64,000 bases of DNA, from positions 400,638 to 464,637 of the forward strand of contig NZ_BMRO01000004.1 in the NCBI RefSeq assembly GCF_014648675.1, given 5' to 3'. The notes beneath the pieces are model-generated. The model ran no database searches and had not been told where the DNA came from. It saw only the letters and a program-made list of their open reading frames with translations. Origin of the DNA: Actinomadura livida. GTDB lineage: Bacteria > Actinomycetota > Actinomycetes > Streptosporangiales > Streptosporangiaceae. Made by a program: the position numbers and the translations under genes. Below are positions 44,504 through 52,593 of this stretch, in pieces (position 1 is the first letter of the stretch; each line of letters opens with the position of its first letter).

Positions 44504-45892
44504 TCAGTTCTCCCGAGTGAGTTGTGCCCCGTCAGCCGTGTCTCTCTGCGCACGCCAGGGGCTCGGCCATACATGGTTTTCGATCGGATAGCTCGCCATA
44601 GCGCCATCGAAGTCGGGGTCGTGCTCGAAGTGCGCCCCGCCGAACCGGGCGTCCCCGCCGAACTTCACCCCATTGAACACGGCGTGACCGCCGAACTGGG
44701 TCCCATCAAATACGGCATATTCGCCGAACTGAGCTCCCTCGAACCGAGTGTCCCCGCTGAAGCGAGTTCCCTCGAACCGCGCGCTTCCGCGGAAATGCGC
44801 CTTGCCGAACCGGGCTTCCCCGCCGAACTGTGTTCCCTCGAACACTGCGTACACGCCGAACTGAGCCTCACTGAACGAGGCGTTTCCGCTGAACTGCGCT
44901 CCCTCGAACCCGACGTATTCGCCGAACTGCGCCTCACCGAAGCGCGCGTCCCCGCCGAACTGCGCCCCCTCGAAACCGGCAGGCCCGGCGAACTGCGCCT
45001 TCGCGAACCGCGCCTCCCGCCTGAACTGCGCTCCCTCGAACCGGGCGCTTCCCCCGAACTGCGCCTCGCCGAACCGAGCGTCCCCGCCGAACTGCGCCCC
45101 GTCGAACCGGACCTGCCCGATGAATCGCGCACCGCGAAACTTGGCTTCCCCACTGAAATGAGCGTTGGTGAATGTGGCGCTTGCTGGGCGGCAGTCAGTG
45201 AAGTCGAGGTGGATCAGATGGGCACCGGTGAGGTCGATATCGATGCCATCCCAGAAGGTGGATGGCTCATTGCCCGGCTCCGTGACGGTCAGATGGCGTT
45301 TGAGGAGCCGCTGCGCAGTGAGACGGACCTGTAGTTCGGGCTCTTGAGCGGTGCGGTCGTCGAACTGCTCAGCTTGCTCGGATTGGTCGTCGTGTTCGGC
45401 CGGCGTAGCCCGAAAGGGCATCCGCAGGTATGAGCAAACGACATCGATAACCGTCTGCCGGTAGTAGGGATGGTCTTGCGCCAAGCGCTCAAGCGAGTAC
45501 AACCCGCCAAGCCGGACGGCGGCCTTGTCATGGCCCAGCAGTTCGACTCCCTGGCCGTACTCGACGTGGGCTTGGACACGTTCGGCGCGTTCCCCGGCGG
45601 CCTCGTCGACCCGCTGACGGCGGTAGGCGGTGACCAGGGCGACCAGGGCACCGACACCGGCGACCAGAGCGAAGACGAGTTTGAGTAGCTCTAGGAGGTC
45701 TTTCGTCTCCAGCGGCTTCGGCTCGGCGTGCGGCGGCGACCCAAGGAGCAATGACAGCAAGAACCACGCAGCGACCAGCAACACCACAGCCGCGGTGAAG
45801 GCGAACGTCAACGCCCGGCGGATCGACCAAAGCCCAAGCGTCTTGTGCGCGTCTTTCACCGGCCGGTACTCCGGCGTCTTATCTCGGCCCAC
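44504..45892 (-). CDS. Membrane-anchored pentapeptide-repeat protein
   Basis: This 462-aa protein has two N-terminal membrane helices (about 22-44 and 60-85). A conserved helical linker follows (GVELLGHDKAAVRLGGLYSLERLAQDHP, also seen in other actinomycete pentapeptide proteins), and then a right-handed quadrilateral beta-helix of more than 30 pentapeptides. These are dominated by A-[QHR]-F-x-G and A-R-F-x-[GE] units, for example FGGDARFGEAQF. The DNA of the array is an imperfect long-period repeat. Qnr/MfpA-type members mimic DNA and protect gyrase, but a membrane-anchored form points elsewhere. I chose GTG 45892; an upstream ATG at 46048 is in frame. Confidence 0.8.
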   Translation of the reverse strand: MGRDKTPEYRPVKDAHKTLGLWSIRRALTFAFTAAVVLLVAAWFLLSLLLGSPPHAEPKPLETKDLLELLKLVFALVAGVGALVALVTAYRRQRVDEAAGERAERVQAHVEYGQGVELLGHDKAAVRLGGLYSLERLAQDHPYYRQTVIDVVCSYLRMPFRATPAEHDDQSEQAEQFDDRTAQEPELQVRLTAQRLLKRHLTVTEPGNEPSTFWDGIDIDLTGAHLIHLDFTDCRPASATFTNAHFSGEAKFRGARFIGQVRFDGAQFGGDARFGEAQFGGSARFEGAQFRREARFAKAQFAGPAGFEGAQFGGDARFGEAQFGEYVGFEGAQFSGNASFSEAQFGVYAVFEGTQFGGEARFGKAHFRGSARFEGTRFSGDTRFEGAQFGEYAVFDGTQFGGHAVFNGVKFGGDARFGGAHFEHDPDFDGAMASYPIENHVWPSPWRAQRDTADGAQLTREN

Positions 45893-46261
45893 AGACCCGA
45901 TGCTAGGGAGCCTGCAAGGCGCCGACCGGCCGTCCGACCAAAAGCGGCCCATCCGTTTTCGCCCTGACGACTCGGTCCGCTGGGTCAGTGTAGGGATCCG
46001 GTGCGTTGCCGACGGGGTGCTGGGGTCCTGCGCCGACTGGAAGATCAACTACGAGCCGAGTCGGCATCTCCTCGCACGCGTGTAGACAGCGCGGCTCCGG
46101 CCCGTTCTCGCGTGGTGTGGCCCCAACTTTCCATCCTCCGCCCCATCGAGACCTGTACCTGGCGGCGGACGGCTTCCGGCCGCCGCCATCCTGGCTTTGG
46201 GGAGCCCCGCCCCATTCCGAGCAAGCCCAGTGACGTCCTAGGGCTGGAGGAGGATGCGGCG

Positions 46262-46531
46262 ATGACCGAATCTCCCGGGCTGGTGGCTCAACTCCTCAAA
46301 GTCGTGGTCGCCTACACGTGGTTCTTCGAGGCGTGCGATGACTCGGTGCTCGATGACGATACGGCGCTGAAGCAGATGGAGTACGCGGCATACCTGCTGA
46401 ACCAATTGTCGGACGCGGACAAGCGCAGGCTGCTCGATGAACTGTCGGCTTTGGCGGCCGCTGAGTCGGATCCCTCGGAGCGAGAGTTCGTCCAGGGGTT
46501 CGCTTTCGCAATGGGCCTGGTTCCGTCCTAG
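46262..46531 (+). CDS. Small conserved-looking hypothetical protein
   Basis: This 89-aa acidic helical protein starts at ATG 46262 with a strong GGAGGAGG at 46246-46253. The sequence (MTESPGLVAQLLKVVVAYTW... ending FVQGFAFAMGLVPS) is typical of small actinomycete proteins of unknown role. No membrane helix. It stands alone, with no gene on either side within 200 bases. Confidence 0.7.
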   Translation: MTESPGLVAQLLKVVVAYTWFFEACDDSVLDDDTALKQMEYAAYLLNQLSDADKRRLLDELSALAAAESDPSEREFVQGFAFAMGLVPS

Positions 46532-46737
46532 AACGGCGCCGCGCCCCCGGCGCCCGCCGGCACCCAACGGACGGGCTGGCGGCGTCGCGGTGCGCGGCCC
46601 GGCGCGACCGCCCGGAGACCGGCGCCCCCGCCACACCCTCCGGCGGCCAGACGTAGGGCACCGAAGCGGCCGAAGCACCGCCGCCCGGAGACCGTGCCTA
46701 TTGGCAGCCTTCGGTGGCACATGGCTGCATACGCAAC

Positions 46738-46778
46738 AAACCCCGGTGCCTGGCGAAGCGCCTGGTCAACCGGGGTTT
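46738..46778 (-). terminator. Terminator formerly serving the tRNA-Arg gene
   Basis: AAACCCCGGT (46738-46747) and ACCGGGGTTT (46769-46778) form a 10-bp stem around a smaller internal GGCG-AAG-CGCC hairpin, with T-rich flanks on both strands. It lies 15 bases beyond the displaced 3' half of tRNA-Arg. Before the element inserted, it would have ended the tRNA transcript. The 46,532-46,735 stretch shows no gene. Confidence 0.75.
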
Positions 46779-46792
46779 TCCGAGATCATCTG

Positions 46793-46841
46793 AGGTGCCC
46801 CCTGCAGGATTCGAACCTGCGCACACGGCTCCGGAGGCCGT
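46793..46841. repeat. Left attachment site with displaced tRNA-Arg 3' half
   Basis: This 49-bp sequence is identical to 62957-63005. It includes the anticodon stem-loop remainder, T-arm and acceptor strand of tRNA-Arg but no 5' half, so it is not a functional tRNA. It marks the left end of the element. The gap from 46,842 to 47,052 shows no gene. Confidence 0.92.
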
Positions 46842-47052
46842 AGCGGTGAAAATCTCGTCAGGGGAGCTGACCAGGCAAGACGGGGTTGAACCTAGCCACT
46901 CTGGTCAACTTCTCACGCGCATCTCTCGCACGCGCCCGCCCGTCCTGAGGAGTGGCGAGCGTCCACATCCGGGCAAGCCGCCCACCAGGTGAGGCGCTTC
47001 GGGCACAATGAGCGCGTAGGAGCACTGGTCCCGATCGAAGGGATGGAGGCTC

Positions 47053-47700
47053 ATGAGTTCGATCCAGAGCATTGCGGTAGCGGTTTCCGTGTTTGCTGTG
47101 CTAGTACCCGCAGCGGGGTACTGGGTCAGGGTAGTCCTTTCCTCAAGGAGAGGTCATCCTGGTGCGGTCAGGAGGTATCCGGTATCCCTTCGCGTAAGAG
47201 AAACGGCCGATGAAATGACCCGCTCCCTGGCGGAGGATTCACAAAATCCTGCGGTCATTCAGTTGGGCTTGGCTTTTGAAGGGCTATCAAAGGGAGATGG
47301 CAAAGGAGACTTCAGGCTCCTTATTCCACCATCCGAAATGCCTTGGCGCGAAGATATCTTCGATAGGGTATTTAAAAGGGCTGTAGAACACCTCGCACAG
47401 TTGAGTCACGAAAAAAGCCAAGAAACGCGCGCGCGCGAACTTGAGGCTCTTCGCGAAGTGTTTGAAATGTGGATTGCAGAATATCGCGACATTTACGGCT
47501 ACGGCGTCAATGAGCCTACGGCGACGCCTGTGTCAACTATTGATCTCTTGAAGGTTGGCGATGACGAGAGATCGATTGATGCAGCCGACTCTCTAAATCG
47601 TGGCTTGGAAAATCTCTTCCTCTCACTGGGGCCGCCTCCGGATGGTCTTCTTCCGGACGTCCGGCCCGAACTTGTTGATGACGGTGGGTCACAGCGATGA
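47053..47700 (+). CDS. Cargo protein with N-terminal membrane helix, unknown
   Basis: This 215-aa protein has one membrane helix at residues 6-26 (AVAVSVFAVLVPAAGYWV) and a charged, mostly helical cytoplasmic part (for example FKRAVEHLAQLSHEKSQETRARELEALREVFEMW). I recognise no family. GGAGG lies just before the ATG. The DNA is visibly poorer in GC than both the element's core and the chromosome, and codons ending in A/T are frequent, which points to separate acquisition. It is coupled to the next gene by an ATGA overlap. Confidence 0.7.
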   Translation: MSSIQSIAVAVSVFAVLVPAAGYWVRVVLSSRRGHPGAVRRYPVSLRVRETADEMTRSLAEDSQNPAVIQLGLAFEGLSKGDGKGDFRLLIPPSEMPWREDIFDRVFKRAVEHLAQLSHEKSQETRARELEALREVFEMWIAEYRDIYGYGVNEPTATPVSTIDLLKVGDDERSIDAADSLNRGLENLFLSLGPPPDGLLPDVRPELVDDGGSQR

Positions 47701-48146
47701 CCAATGAAATTCAGGATGAGCGGTCGCTTAATGCTCTAGCCATAGCCATGGAGTGGGCAAAGCTACCGTCGGAGCACCTCCAGAGTGCGCTGGCGGCGCT
47801 GGAGCCCCAACTTGTGCGTGAACACGAGCTGAATAAACTTCGTATCGAAGCGATGGAGCGTAATGAAAATCTGCGCATTGAGGTGCTTGAAAAGCAGGCC
47901 AAACGCGCATTCGTGCTTTACGTTCTCGGCTTGGTGGCGGGTTTTCTAGTAGTTGTCGGCATGCTGGTTAGTGCCGTCATAGTGGGAATTAAAGGAAATC
48001 CTTGGCTGGCCGCAATGTTGAGTGGACCGAGTGTGCTAGCGCTGGCTACACTTTTCGTTCTTAGGCGCCACACCTCAGACAATGCGCGATACATGGCGCG
48101 GAATCAAAGTGAGGCTCTCGCTTCTGCGACCAACCCACCTGTCTAA
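47697..48146 (+). CDS. Cargo protein with coiled coil and two membrane helices, unknown
   Basis: This 149-aa protein has a charged helical first half (REHELNKLRIEAMERNENLRIEVLEKQAKRA) that is likely a coiled coil, then two membrane helices at about 77-100 and 105-122, and a short tail. The layout recalls DUF2335-like membrane proteins, but I would not assign it. It overlaps the previous gene (ATGA), shares its low GC and codon use, and is presumably its partner. It is convergent with the 2H phosphoesterase. Confidence 0.7.
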   Translation: MTNEIQDERSLNALAIAMEWAKLPSEHLQSALAALEPQLVREHELNKLRIEAMERNENLRIEVLEKQAKRAFVLYVLGLVAGFLVVVGMLVSAVIVGIKGNPWLAAMLSGPSVLALATLFVLRRHTSDNARYMARNQSEALASATNPPV

Positions 48147-48154
48147 GTGGGGGG

Positions 48155-48802
48155 TCAAGAGGCCACCCCCGTAGTGCCGGCAAGTGATGCAGTTCCGATC
48201 GGTTGCCAATTCCACTTGCGTTCAGGCCCCCACTGGACAACGAGGGTCAGTTTGGTGACGGTGATTTCACAAATCGGGAGTTCGTGTCCGAGGGCATTGA
48301 TTAGGGAGGAAGCTGATTGTTGAGCCGTGCTGTAACAGAGTGTCATATGTGGCACCCAGGTGCCTGGGCCGCTCGTTGTGTTACCTTCACGGCCAATGAC
48401 CCCCTTCGTGGCGTACCGTGCTGCTTCTAGTGCGGGATCCAGTGCGTCGGATGGTTCCACTCCCAGCATGATGGCTTCAGGATGGTATAGAACTGGGCCC
48501 AATGTGACGCCAATTGGTGGCACATCAGTAAGGGAACGGGAAGCCGAAATTAGCATGTCTTGCATTTGGTTAGGCGCGATGTCGTCCGTGCTGCCAGCTA
48601 CTAGAGTTGAGATGTGTAGCCATTCGAGTGGGGTCATGTGAAGGCCGGTAAACTCTGCCAGCTGGTTTTGTGCGTGTTGAGCGAGCGTGCGCACTTCAGG
48701 GTAGCCGCCCATGAGTATGTGCCAGTAGACGGTTCCCTTGCCGGGGGGAGTGTCGGCCCGGTTCTTCCAACGGTCCCGCATCTGGGTAGGTAGTGGGCTC
48801 AC
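48155..48802 (-). CDS. 2H phosphoesterase (2'-5' RNA ligase family)
   Basis: This 215-aa protein has the two HxT/S signatures of the LigT/2H superfamily: WLHISTLV in the first half and PHMTLCYS in the second, with the expected spacing of about 95 residues. Such enzymes act on 2',3'-cyclic or 2'-5' linked nucleotides. Its start overlaps the end of the TPR regulator gene, so they form one transcript; this pairing recurs in actinomycetes. The function of the pair is not established. Confidence 0.8.
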   Translation of the reverse strand: MSPLPTQMRDRWKNRADTPPGKGTVYWHILMGGYPEVRTLAQHAQNQLAEFTGLHMTPLEWLHISTLVAGSTDDIAPNQMQDMLISASRSLTDVPPIGVTLGPVLYHPEAIMLGVEPSDALDPALEAARYATKGVIGREGNTTSGPGTWVPHMTLCYSTAQQSASSLINALGHELPICEITVTKLTLVVQWGPERKWNWQPIGTASLAGTTGVAS

Positions 48803-50052
48803 TGTGCCTCCGAGTCGTCATAGCCCTTGAGGGCTTCTGAGTTGAACGCTTGGATATCCTCGCGCAGTTGGGCTGCCGCGGGACTACCTTGGAAGCGTTG
48901 ATGCCCTAGCCGGCGGTAGAGCTTTTCTAGGTAGCGGGTCACGGTTGACAAGCGGAACTGTGGGTCAAGGTCAAGCATCGGCGTAACTTCACCGATTGCT
49001 GCCTCTAGTGATCCCTTCATAAGGTGCGCGATGCCGGCGCCTACCCGAATCTGTGCCCACGTAGCTGGCAGCTGCGGGTCTCCTGATTCCCAACCTGCGT
49101 CCGCCATTGCTGCAGCTCGTAGGGCTCCGTCCGCGTCGCCGGTTATGGTCGCTACTGAGAGCGCGAAGAGTGCTTGTCGTTCGGTTGGAAAGGACCAGAC
49201 AGACAACCCTGAGGATGTGTCTAGGCAGAATTCCGCCGCTTCATGTGCCCGCTGCGCCGCTTCGTTGGCGCGGTTATGGTCGCCAAGCAGGGCTGCCGCA
49301 TTTGCTTCGTACCAAGCTAGTTGAACCCGTATTGGCTCTTGAGGGCTACGGTCGTAGCCTTGCCTGGCTAGATCGGCTGATTCCACATACTTGTCTTGCC
49401 AACGTGCCGTTTTTGCTCTGGCGCCCCATGCGATTGCGCCGGTCGCCTCAGCTTCGTTGGCCATGAGGGTGGCTGCGTAACCGTGTTGTTCGGCTATTTG
49501 GTCTTGTTTTAGGTCGCCTAGCAGCATGCATGTGTGGGCAAGTAGGTCAGAGTGCAATTTGTAGAGGTCCCGCGTTTCGCTCAGTCGCTGTTTTCCGCTT
49601 TGCAGGATCGATTGTGTCTGGCGCTGTAGCCGCATTACCTCCGGCAAGAGCTTCTTTGCCGGTGTATTTCTGTGGGCTTTCGCGAGAGACTCGGTTCCCC
49701 TTGCTATCTGGTCTATGGCGTCCCTAGTCGTATTGCTCTCAGCTACCCATGCCGTCAGCGATGAAAGGTCACTCGTCACCGTCACCAACTGCGAGTCAGA
49801 GCGCTGGCTCACGTCTCCTGGTCGGCCAACGATTAGAAAGAAGCGGGCTTTGGCATCCTCGGGCGCTTTGTTTAGGAACGTGTCGAGTACCTGTTACAAT
49901 TCCACTGACACCGGCATGCCAGGGTTCGCGTTCCACTTGGCCACCGTCCGAACGGACACGCCTAGGCGGCCGGCGAACCCTTCGTTGGTGGTTCGCGTCG
50001 CCCGTTGAAGGGCGCTCGCGTGGCTCCCCGTCCAGTTCTCGACTACGTCCAC
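48799..50052 (-). pseudogene. HTH-TPR regulator interrupted by an in-frame stop
   Basis: Reading from GTG 50052 (GGAG 8 bases before), a helix-turn-helix (ALQRATRTTNEGFAGRLGVSVRTVAKW) runs into a TAA at 49894-49896. The same frame then continues without break as QVLDTFLNKAPEDAKARFF and a TPR-like domain (PAKKLLPEVMRLQRQTQSIL, LLAHTCMLLGDLKQDQ, YEANAAALLGDHNRANEAA, FALSVATITGDADGALRAAAMADA). Relatives carry Gln at the stop position (E-M-Q-Q), so CAA to TAA is the likely change. A GTG at 49812 with AGGAG in front might still allow the TPR part to be made. It is the first gene of the transcript with the 2H phosphoesterase. Confidence 0.75.
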
Positions 50053-50092
50053 TTTCGATGCTCCGTAGGTGGCGTGCAAATGTAGTGCATCG

Positions 50093-50115
50093 CCGGTGCA
50101 CTGGCAGTGCACCGG
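50093..50115. promoter_or_regulatory. Palindromic operator before the HTH-TPR gene
   Basis: CCGGTGCACTG and CAGTGCACCGG are exact inverted arms around one G. A further GTAGTGCA lies between it and the gene's start. Position upstream of a DNA-binding regulator suggests self-control. Confidence 0.55.
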
Positions 50116-50232
50116 CAGTTCATGGTGACAAGGGGCGTCCTGCCTCTTCAATGGGTCGTAGCGAGGAAAGCGGCTCTGAGGAGGTGAACATGAAGCACTC
50201 GGCCGGCCTGGACGGTTCCCAGCGTGGGAGCG

Positions 50233-50577
50233 TCATTCGGATGCTGCCTCAGGTAGGCGGGATTCGATGTGCTCGACTCTTTGACGCAGGTTGGCCAACT
50301 CCTCGCGTAGATCGTCAAGCGCCGGCCTGTCGACGTCCGGACGGTCTGGCGTGGCCCGCCCGCGCAATGAGATCTGTCGTAGGTGATCCTCCGGGAAGCC
50401 TAGAGCGCGGGAGATCGCTGCGAGCGTCGCCCGGGAGCGCTGCCGAGGTACGCCCTGCTGGATCTGGCGCAGCGTGGCGGGAGAGACCCCGGACACCTCT
50501 GCGAGCTCTCGTTGAGTGATCCCACGGTCCTGCATCCGGTCGTTGACGACCTTTGCGACCGCTTCCCAGTTGCTCAC
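50233..50577 (-). CDS. XRE-family repressor of the element
   Basis: This 114-aa protein has an XRE helix-turn-helix at about 10-65 (RGITQRELAEVSGVSPATLRQIQQG). A C-terminal coiled coil (LDDLREELANLRQRVEHIESRL) is likely used to dimerise. It is divergent from the first operon of the conjugation region, and the gap holds a strong promoter with a 12-bp-phased repeat. It takes the place that the KorSA repressor has in pSAM2. Confidence 0.85.
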   Translation of the reverse strand: MSNWEAVAKVVNDRMQDRGITQRELAEVSGVSPATLRQIQQGVPRQRSRATLAAISRALGFPEDHLRQISLRGRATPDRPDVDRPALDDLREELANLRQRVEHIESRLPEAASE

Positions 50578-50670
50578 AAACCCTCCTGACCAGCACGAAC
50601 CACTACGCCCGCCACTCCGTAACCGTTCAGAACAGCGGTGAGACAGCAGTTAGACCGTACCTCGGCCAGA

Positions 50671-50712
50671 CGCGCTATTGACAGCGCTAATTTGAGCGCT
50701 CATAGTAGCGCT
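50671..50712 (+). promoter_or_regulatory. Promoter with four 12-bp-phased AGCGCT sites
   Basis: TTGACA (50678-50683), a 17-base spacer and CATAGT (50701-50706) make a near-consensus sigma-70 promoter. AGCGCT occurs at 50683, 50695 and 50707, and CGCGCT at 50671, all exactly 12 bases apart and covering the promoter. This is a probable operator of the divergent XRE repressor. Confidence 0.75.
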
Positions 50713-50731
50713 TACGAAGCAAGGAGAGCAG

Positions 50732-50881
50732 ATGTTCCCTCAGGGCAAGAAGTCGCTCGGCCCCACCATCGCGGGGTTTGTCCTCCTGGTCTTCGCCGTG
50801 AAGAACCCGGAGAAGGCTGCCGGTCTCGTCAACGCGATCTTCGACGCGATCGACCGTTTCTCCAGCGCACTGGGCACGTGA
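50732..50881 (+). CDS. Small membrane protein (49 aa)
   Basis: A short gene starts at ATG 50732 after AAGGAGAG. It encodes MFPQGKKSLGPT, a hydrophobic segment IAGFVLLVFAV and a helical tail with KNPEKAAGLVNAIFDAIDRF. The hydrophobic stretch is short for a full span, so it may sit in one leaflet or act with other Spd proteins. It is the first gene of the operon behind the repressed promoter. Similar tiny proteins head the WhiB-Nudix run in other AICEs; I give no function. Confidence 0.7.
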   Translation: MFPQGKKSLGPTIAGFVLLVFAVKNPEKAAGLVNAIFDAIDRFSSALGT

Positions 50882-50925
50882 TGCCCGTCCACCGTCCCGT
50901 CACGTCCACCAATCGGAGGTTCCAC

Positions 50926-51240
50926 ATGAGAGACCACGACCGCCGGCGCATGCCGCTCGCCGACCTGATTGATGAGTGCCTGTCGGGCGCCGAGTGCTTG
51001 TTTGACCCGGACCTGCACGAGGGGCCGGCGGACACCATCGAGTTGCCCGCCGAACGGGACGCCCGCGAGACGGTTGCCAAGGAGGTGTGCGCGTCCTGCC
51101 CGGTACTGGACGAGTGCCAGACCTACACGGCGTGCACCGCGCCCAAGACCGGCGTGTGGGCCGCCACAACGCCGACGGAGCGGACGTCCCTGCACACCAT
51201 GTCGGACGGTTCGCCGCTCGGCGGACGGGCGGTGGCCTGA
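50926..51240 (+). CDS. WhiB-family iron-sulfur regulator
   Basis: This 104-aa protein has the four iron-sulfur ligands in WhiB order (Cys24 in AECLFDPD, then Cys55, Cys58 and Cys64 in CASCPVLDEC), followed by the GVWA turn. The gap between the first and second cysteine is about 30 residues, longer than usual. WhiB proteins bind [4Fe-4S] and modulate sigma factor output. CGGAGG precedes the ATG. Its stop overlaps the Nudix start (TGATG). Confidence 0.88.
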   Translation: MRDHDRRRMPLADLIDECLSGAECLFDPDLHEGPADTIELPAERDARETVAKEVCASCPVLDECQTYTACTAPKTGVWAATTPTERTSLHTMSDGSPLGGRAVA

Positions 51241-52271
51241 TGTTCGGTCCCGACTCGACGACGGCCCGGACCTACACCCATCCCGACGTGCTGAGCATCG
51301 GTGTTCGTGACGGTTGGGCCGACCCCGAGACCGACCCGACCCGCATCGACTGGACGACGCGCCAAGGCCGCGCCGCCATCCCGTTCCAGGTGATCGACGG
51401 TCGCCCGGTCAACCCCTGCGAGACGACCTCGGTCCGCTATGGCCGCAACGAGTTGGGGCACTGGGGTGAGGCGTTGGCCGCCGATGCACTGGTGTCGGCT
51501 TCAGACCGCACCGGCCGCCGCTGGATCGTCATGGTCGAACGTACGGACGGTCACGGCTGGGCGCTGCCCGGTGGCCACGTCGACCCTGGCGAAACTCCCC
51601 TCCGGGCTGCAGCGCGTGAGCTGGCGGAAGAGACCGGTCTGACCGTCACGGGAGCGTCGTGGCGGACAACGGCGCCGCGCTACGTTCCTGATCCTCGGGC
51701 GAGCGATGAGGCATGGATGGTCACCGTACTGAGCGCGGTGGACCTCGGCACCATCGACCGTGATCAGTTCCCCGCGGTAGTAGGCGACGACGATGCTCGG
51801 CAAGCGGCTTGGGTCCGCGCCGACACCTACCGGACGCTCGTCACCTACCTCGCCGAGACCCATGACGGTCAGGTCTTCCCTGCTCACGTCGAGATGCTCA
51901 AGCAGAACCTACGGGATCGGGAGGTCGGGCCGACGGACCTCGGTTCGCGTGTCGCGATCGAGCGCGCTCGGCTGCAGGTAGCCCTGGCCAGTCACGCACT
52001 CGGCCACTGGCACGAGGGCAGCAACGGGACCGGTGACAAGCCGTACACCGCGTACGCCGGCGAGACCGTAACCGCGATCGATGCCGCGTTGCGTGCTCTG
52101 CACGACGCCCGTTCCGCGCTGGTCACCGAGTCTCGGCGTGACGAGGACGCGGCCATCAAACGGATTGACGAGCTGCTCGCCCGGTCGCGCGCCGCGCGCC
52201 TGGACGCTGCCGAATCGCCCCCGTCCGCTCAGGTGCCCGACCCGGCGCCGGAATCCGACCGCAAGACGTAG
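51240..52271 (+). CDS. Nudix hydrolase with helical C-terminal extension
   Basis: This 343-aa protein has a complete Nudix box, GHVDPGE - 7 residues - RELAEETGL (about 112-134), so it should hydrolyse nucleoside diphosphate derivatives. About 85 residues precede the fold, and a helical, charged C-terminus of about 100 residues follows. Nudix genes beside a regulator are standard in pSAM2-type elements (Pif), where the product prevents transfer into cells already holding the element. That role is by analogy only. Translationally coupled to whiB. Confidence 0.87.
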   Translation: MFGPDSTTARTYTHPDVLSIGVRDGWADPETDPTRIDWTTRQGRAAIPFQVIDGRPVNPCETTSVRYGRNELGHWGEALAADALVSASDRTGRRWIVMVERTDGHGWALPGGHVDPGETPLRAAARELAEETGLTVTGASWRTTAPRYVPDPRASDEAWMVTVLSAVDLGTIDRDQFPAVVGDDDARQAAWVRADTYRTLVTYLAETHDGQVFPAHVEMLKQNLRDREVGPTDLGSRVAIERARLQVALASHALGHWHEGSNGTGDKPYTAYAGETVTAIDAALRALHDARSALVTESRRDEDAAIKRIDELLARSRAARLDAAESPPSAQVPDPAPESDRKT

Positions 52272-52319
52272 CACGCCCCCCGGTGCACAGCCGCCAAGCA
52301 ATCCACCGGAGGGCGCTAC
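52268..52319 (+). ncRNA. Conserved-loop leader hairpin, copy 1
   Basis: The stem CGCCCCCCGGT / ACCGGAGGGCG (10 of 11 pairs, with outer GTAG/CTAC) encloses the loop GCACAGCCGCCAAGCAATCC. The sequence CTACCTCAAGGAGAG follows and serves the ribosome site of the zinc-ribbon gene. Two further copies with the same loop but other stem sequences occur at 56869 and 60682. Confidence 0.75.
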
Positions 52320-52341
52320 CTCAAGGAGAGGTACCACCATC

Positions 52342-52593
52342 ATGAAGCACCAGCTCATCACCGTCACGGGAACGCCGGCGCCCGCCGCGTCCGTGACGCC
52401 ATTGGCCCGGCGGCCCGCTCCACGAGTCCGCCCGGTCAAGCTCTGCCCGACCTGCCGCACCGTCCTGGACGGTGGCCCGGTGCAGTACCGCTGCGAGCCG
52501 TGCGGCAAGTCCGTCATGGCGGCTGACCTGGACAACGAGTTTCACGCCCCCAACACGAACGCCACCGCGATCACCGGGAGGGCTGCCGCATGA
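52342..52593 (+). CDS. Small zinc-ribbon protein
   Basis: This 83-aa basic protein has a CPTC...CEPC pair of cysteine knuckles 19 residues apart, a treble-clef or zinc-ribbon motif. The N-terminus is unstructured and proline-rich. AAGGAGAG precedes the ATG, immediately behind leader hairpin 1. Its stop overlaps the next start (ATGA). Possible nucleic-acid or protein binding role in conjugation. Confidence 0.75.
   Translation: MKHQLITVTGTPAPAASVTPLARRPAPRVRPVKLCPTCRTVLDGGPVQYRCEPCGKSVMAADLDNEFHAPNTNATAITGRAAA

Noticed and set aside
44504..45892. Repetitive DNA that could be taken for a CRISPR array
   Set aside because: The repeats are in frame and encode pentapeptides. They have no constant repeat with unique spacers, and there are no cas genes.
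46793..46841. Possible second tRNA-Arg gene
   Set aside because: Only the 3' half is present. No 5' acceptor strand or D-arm lies to its right.
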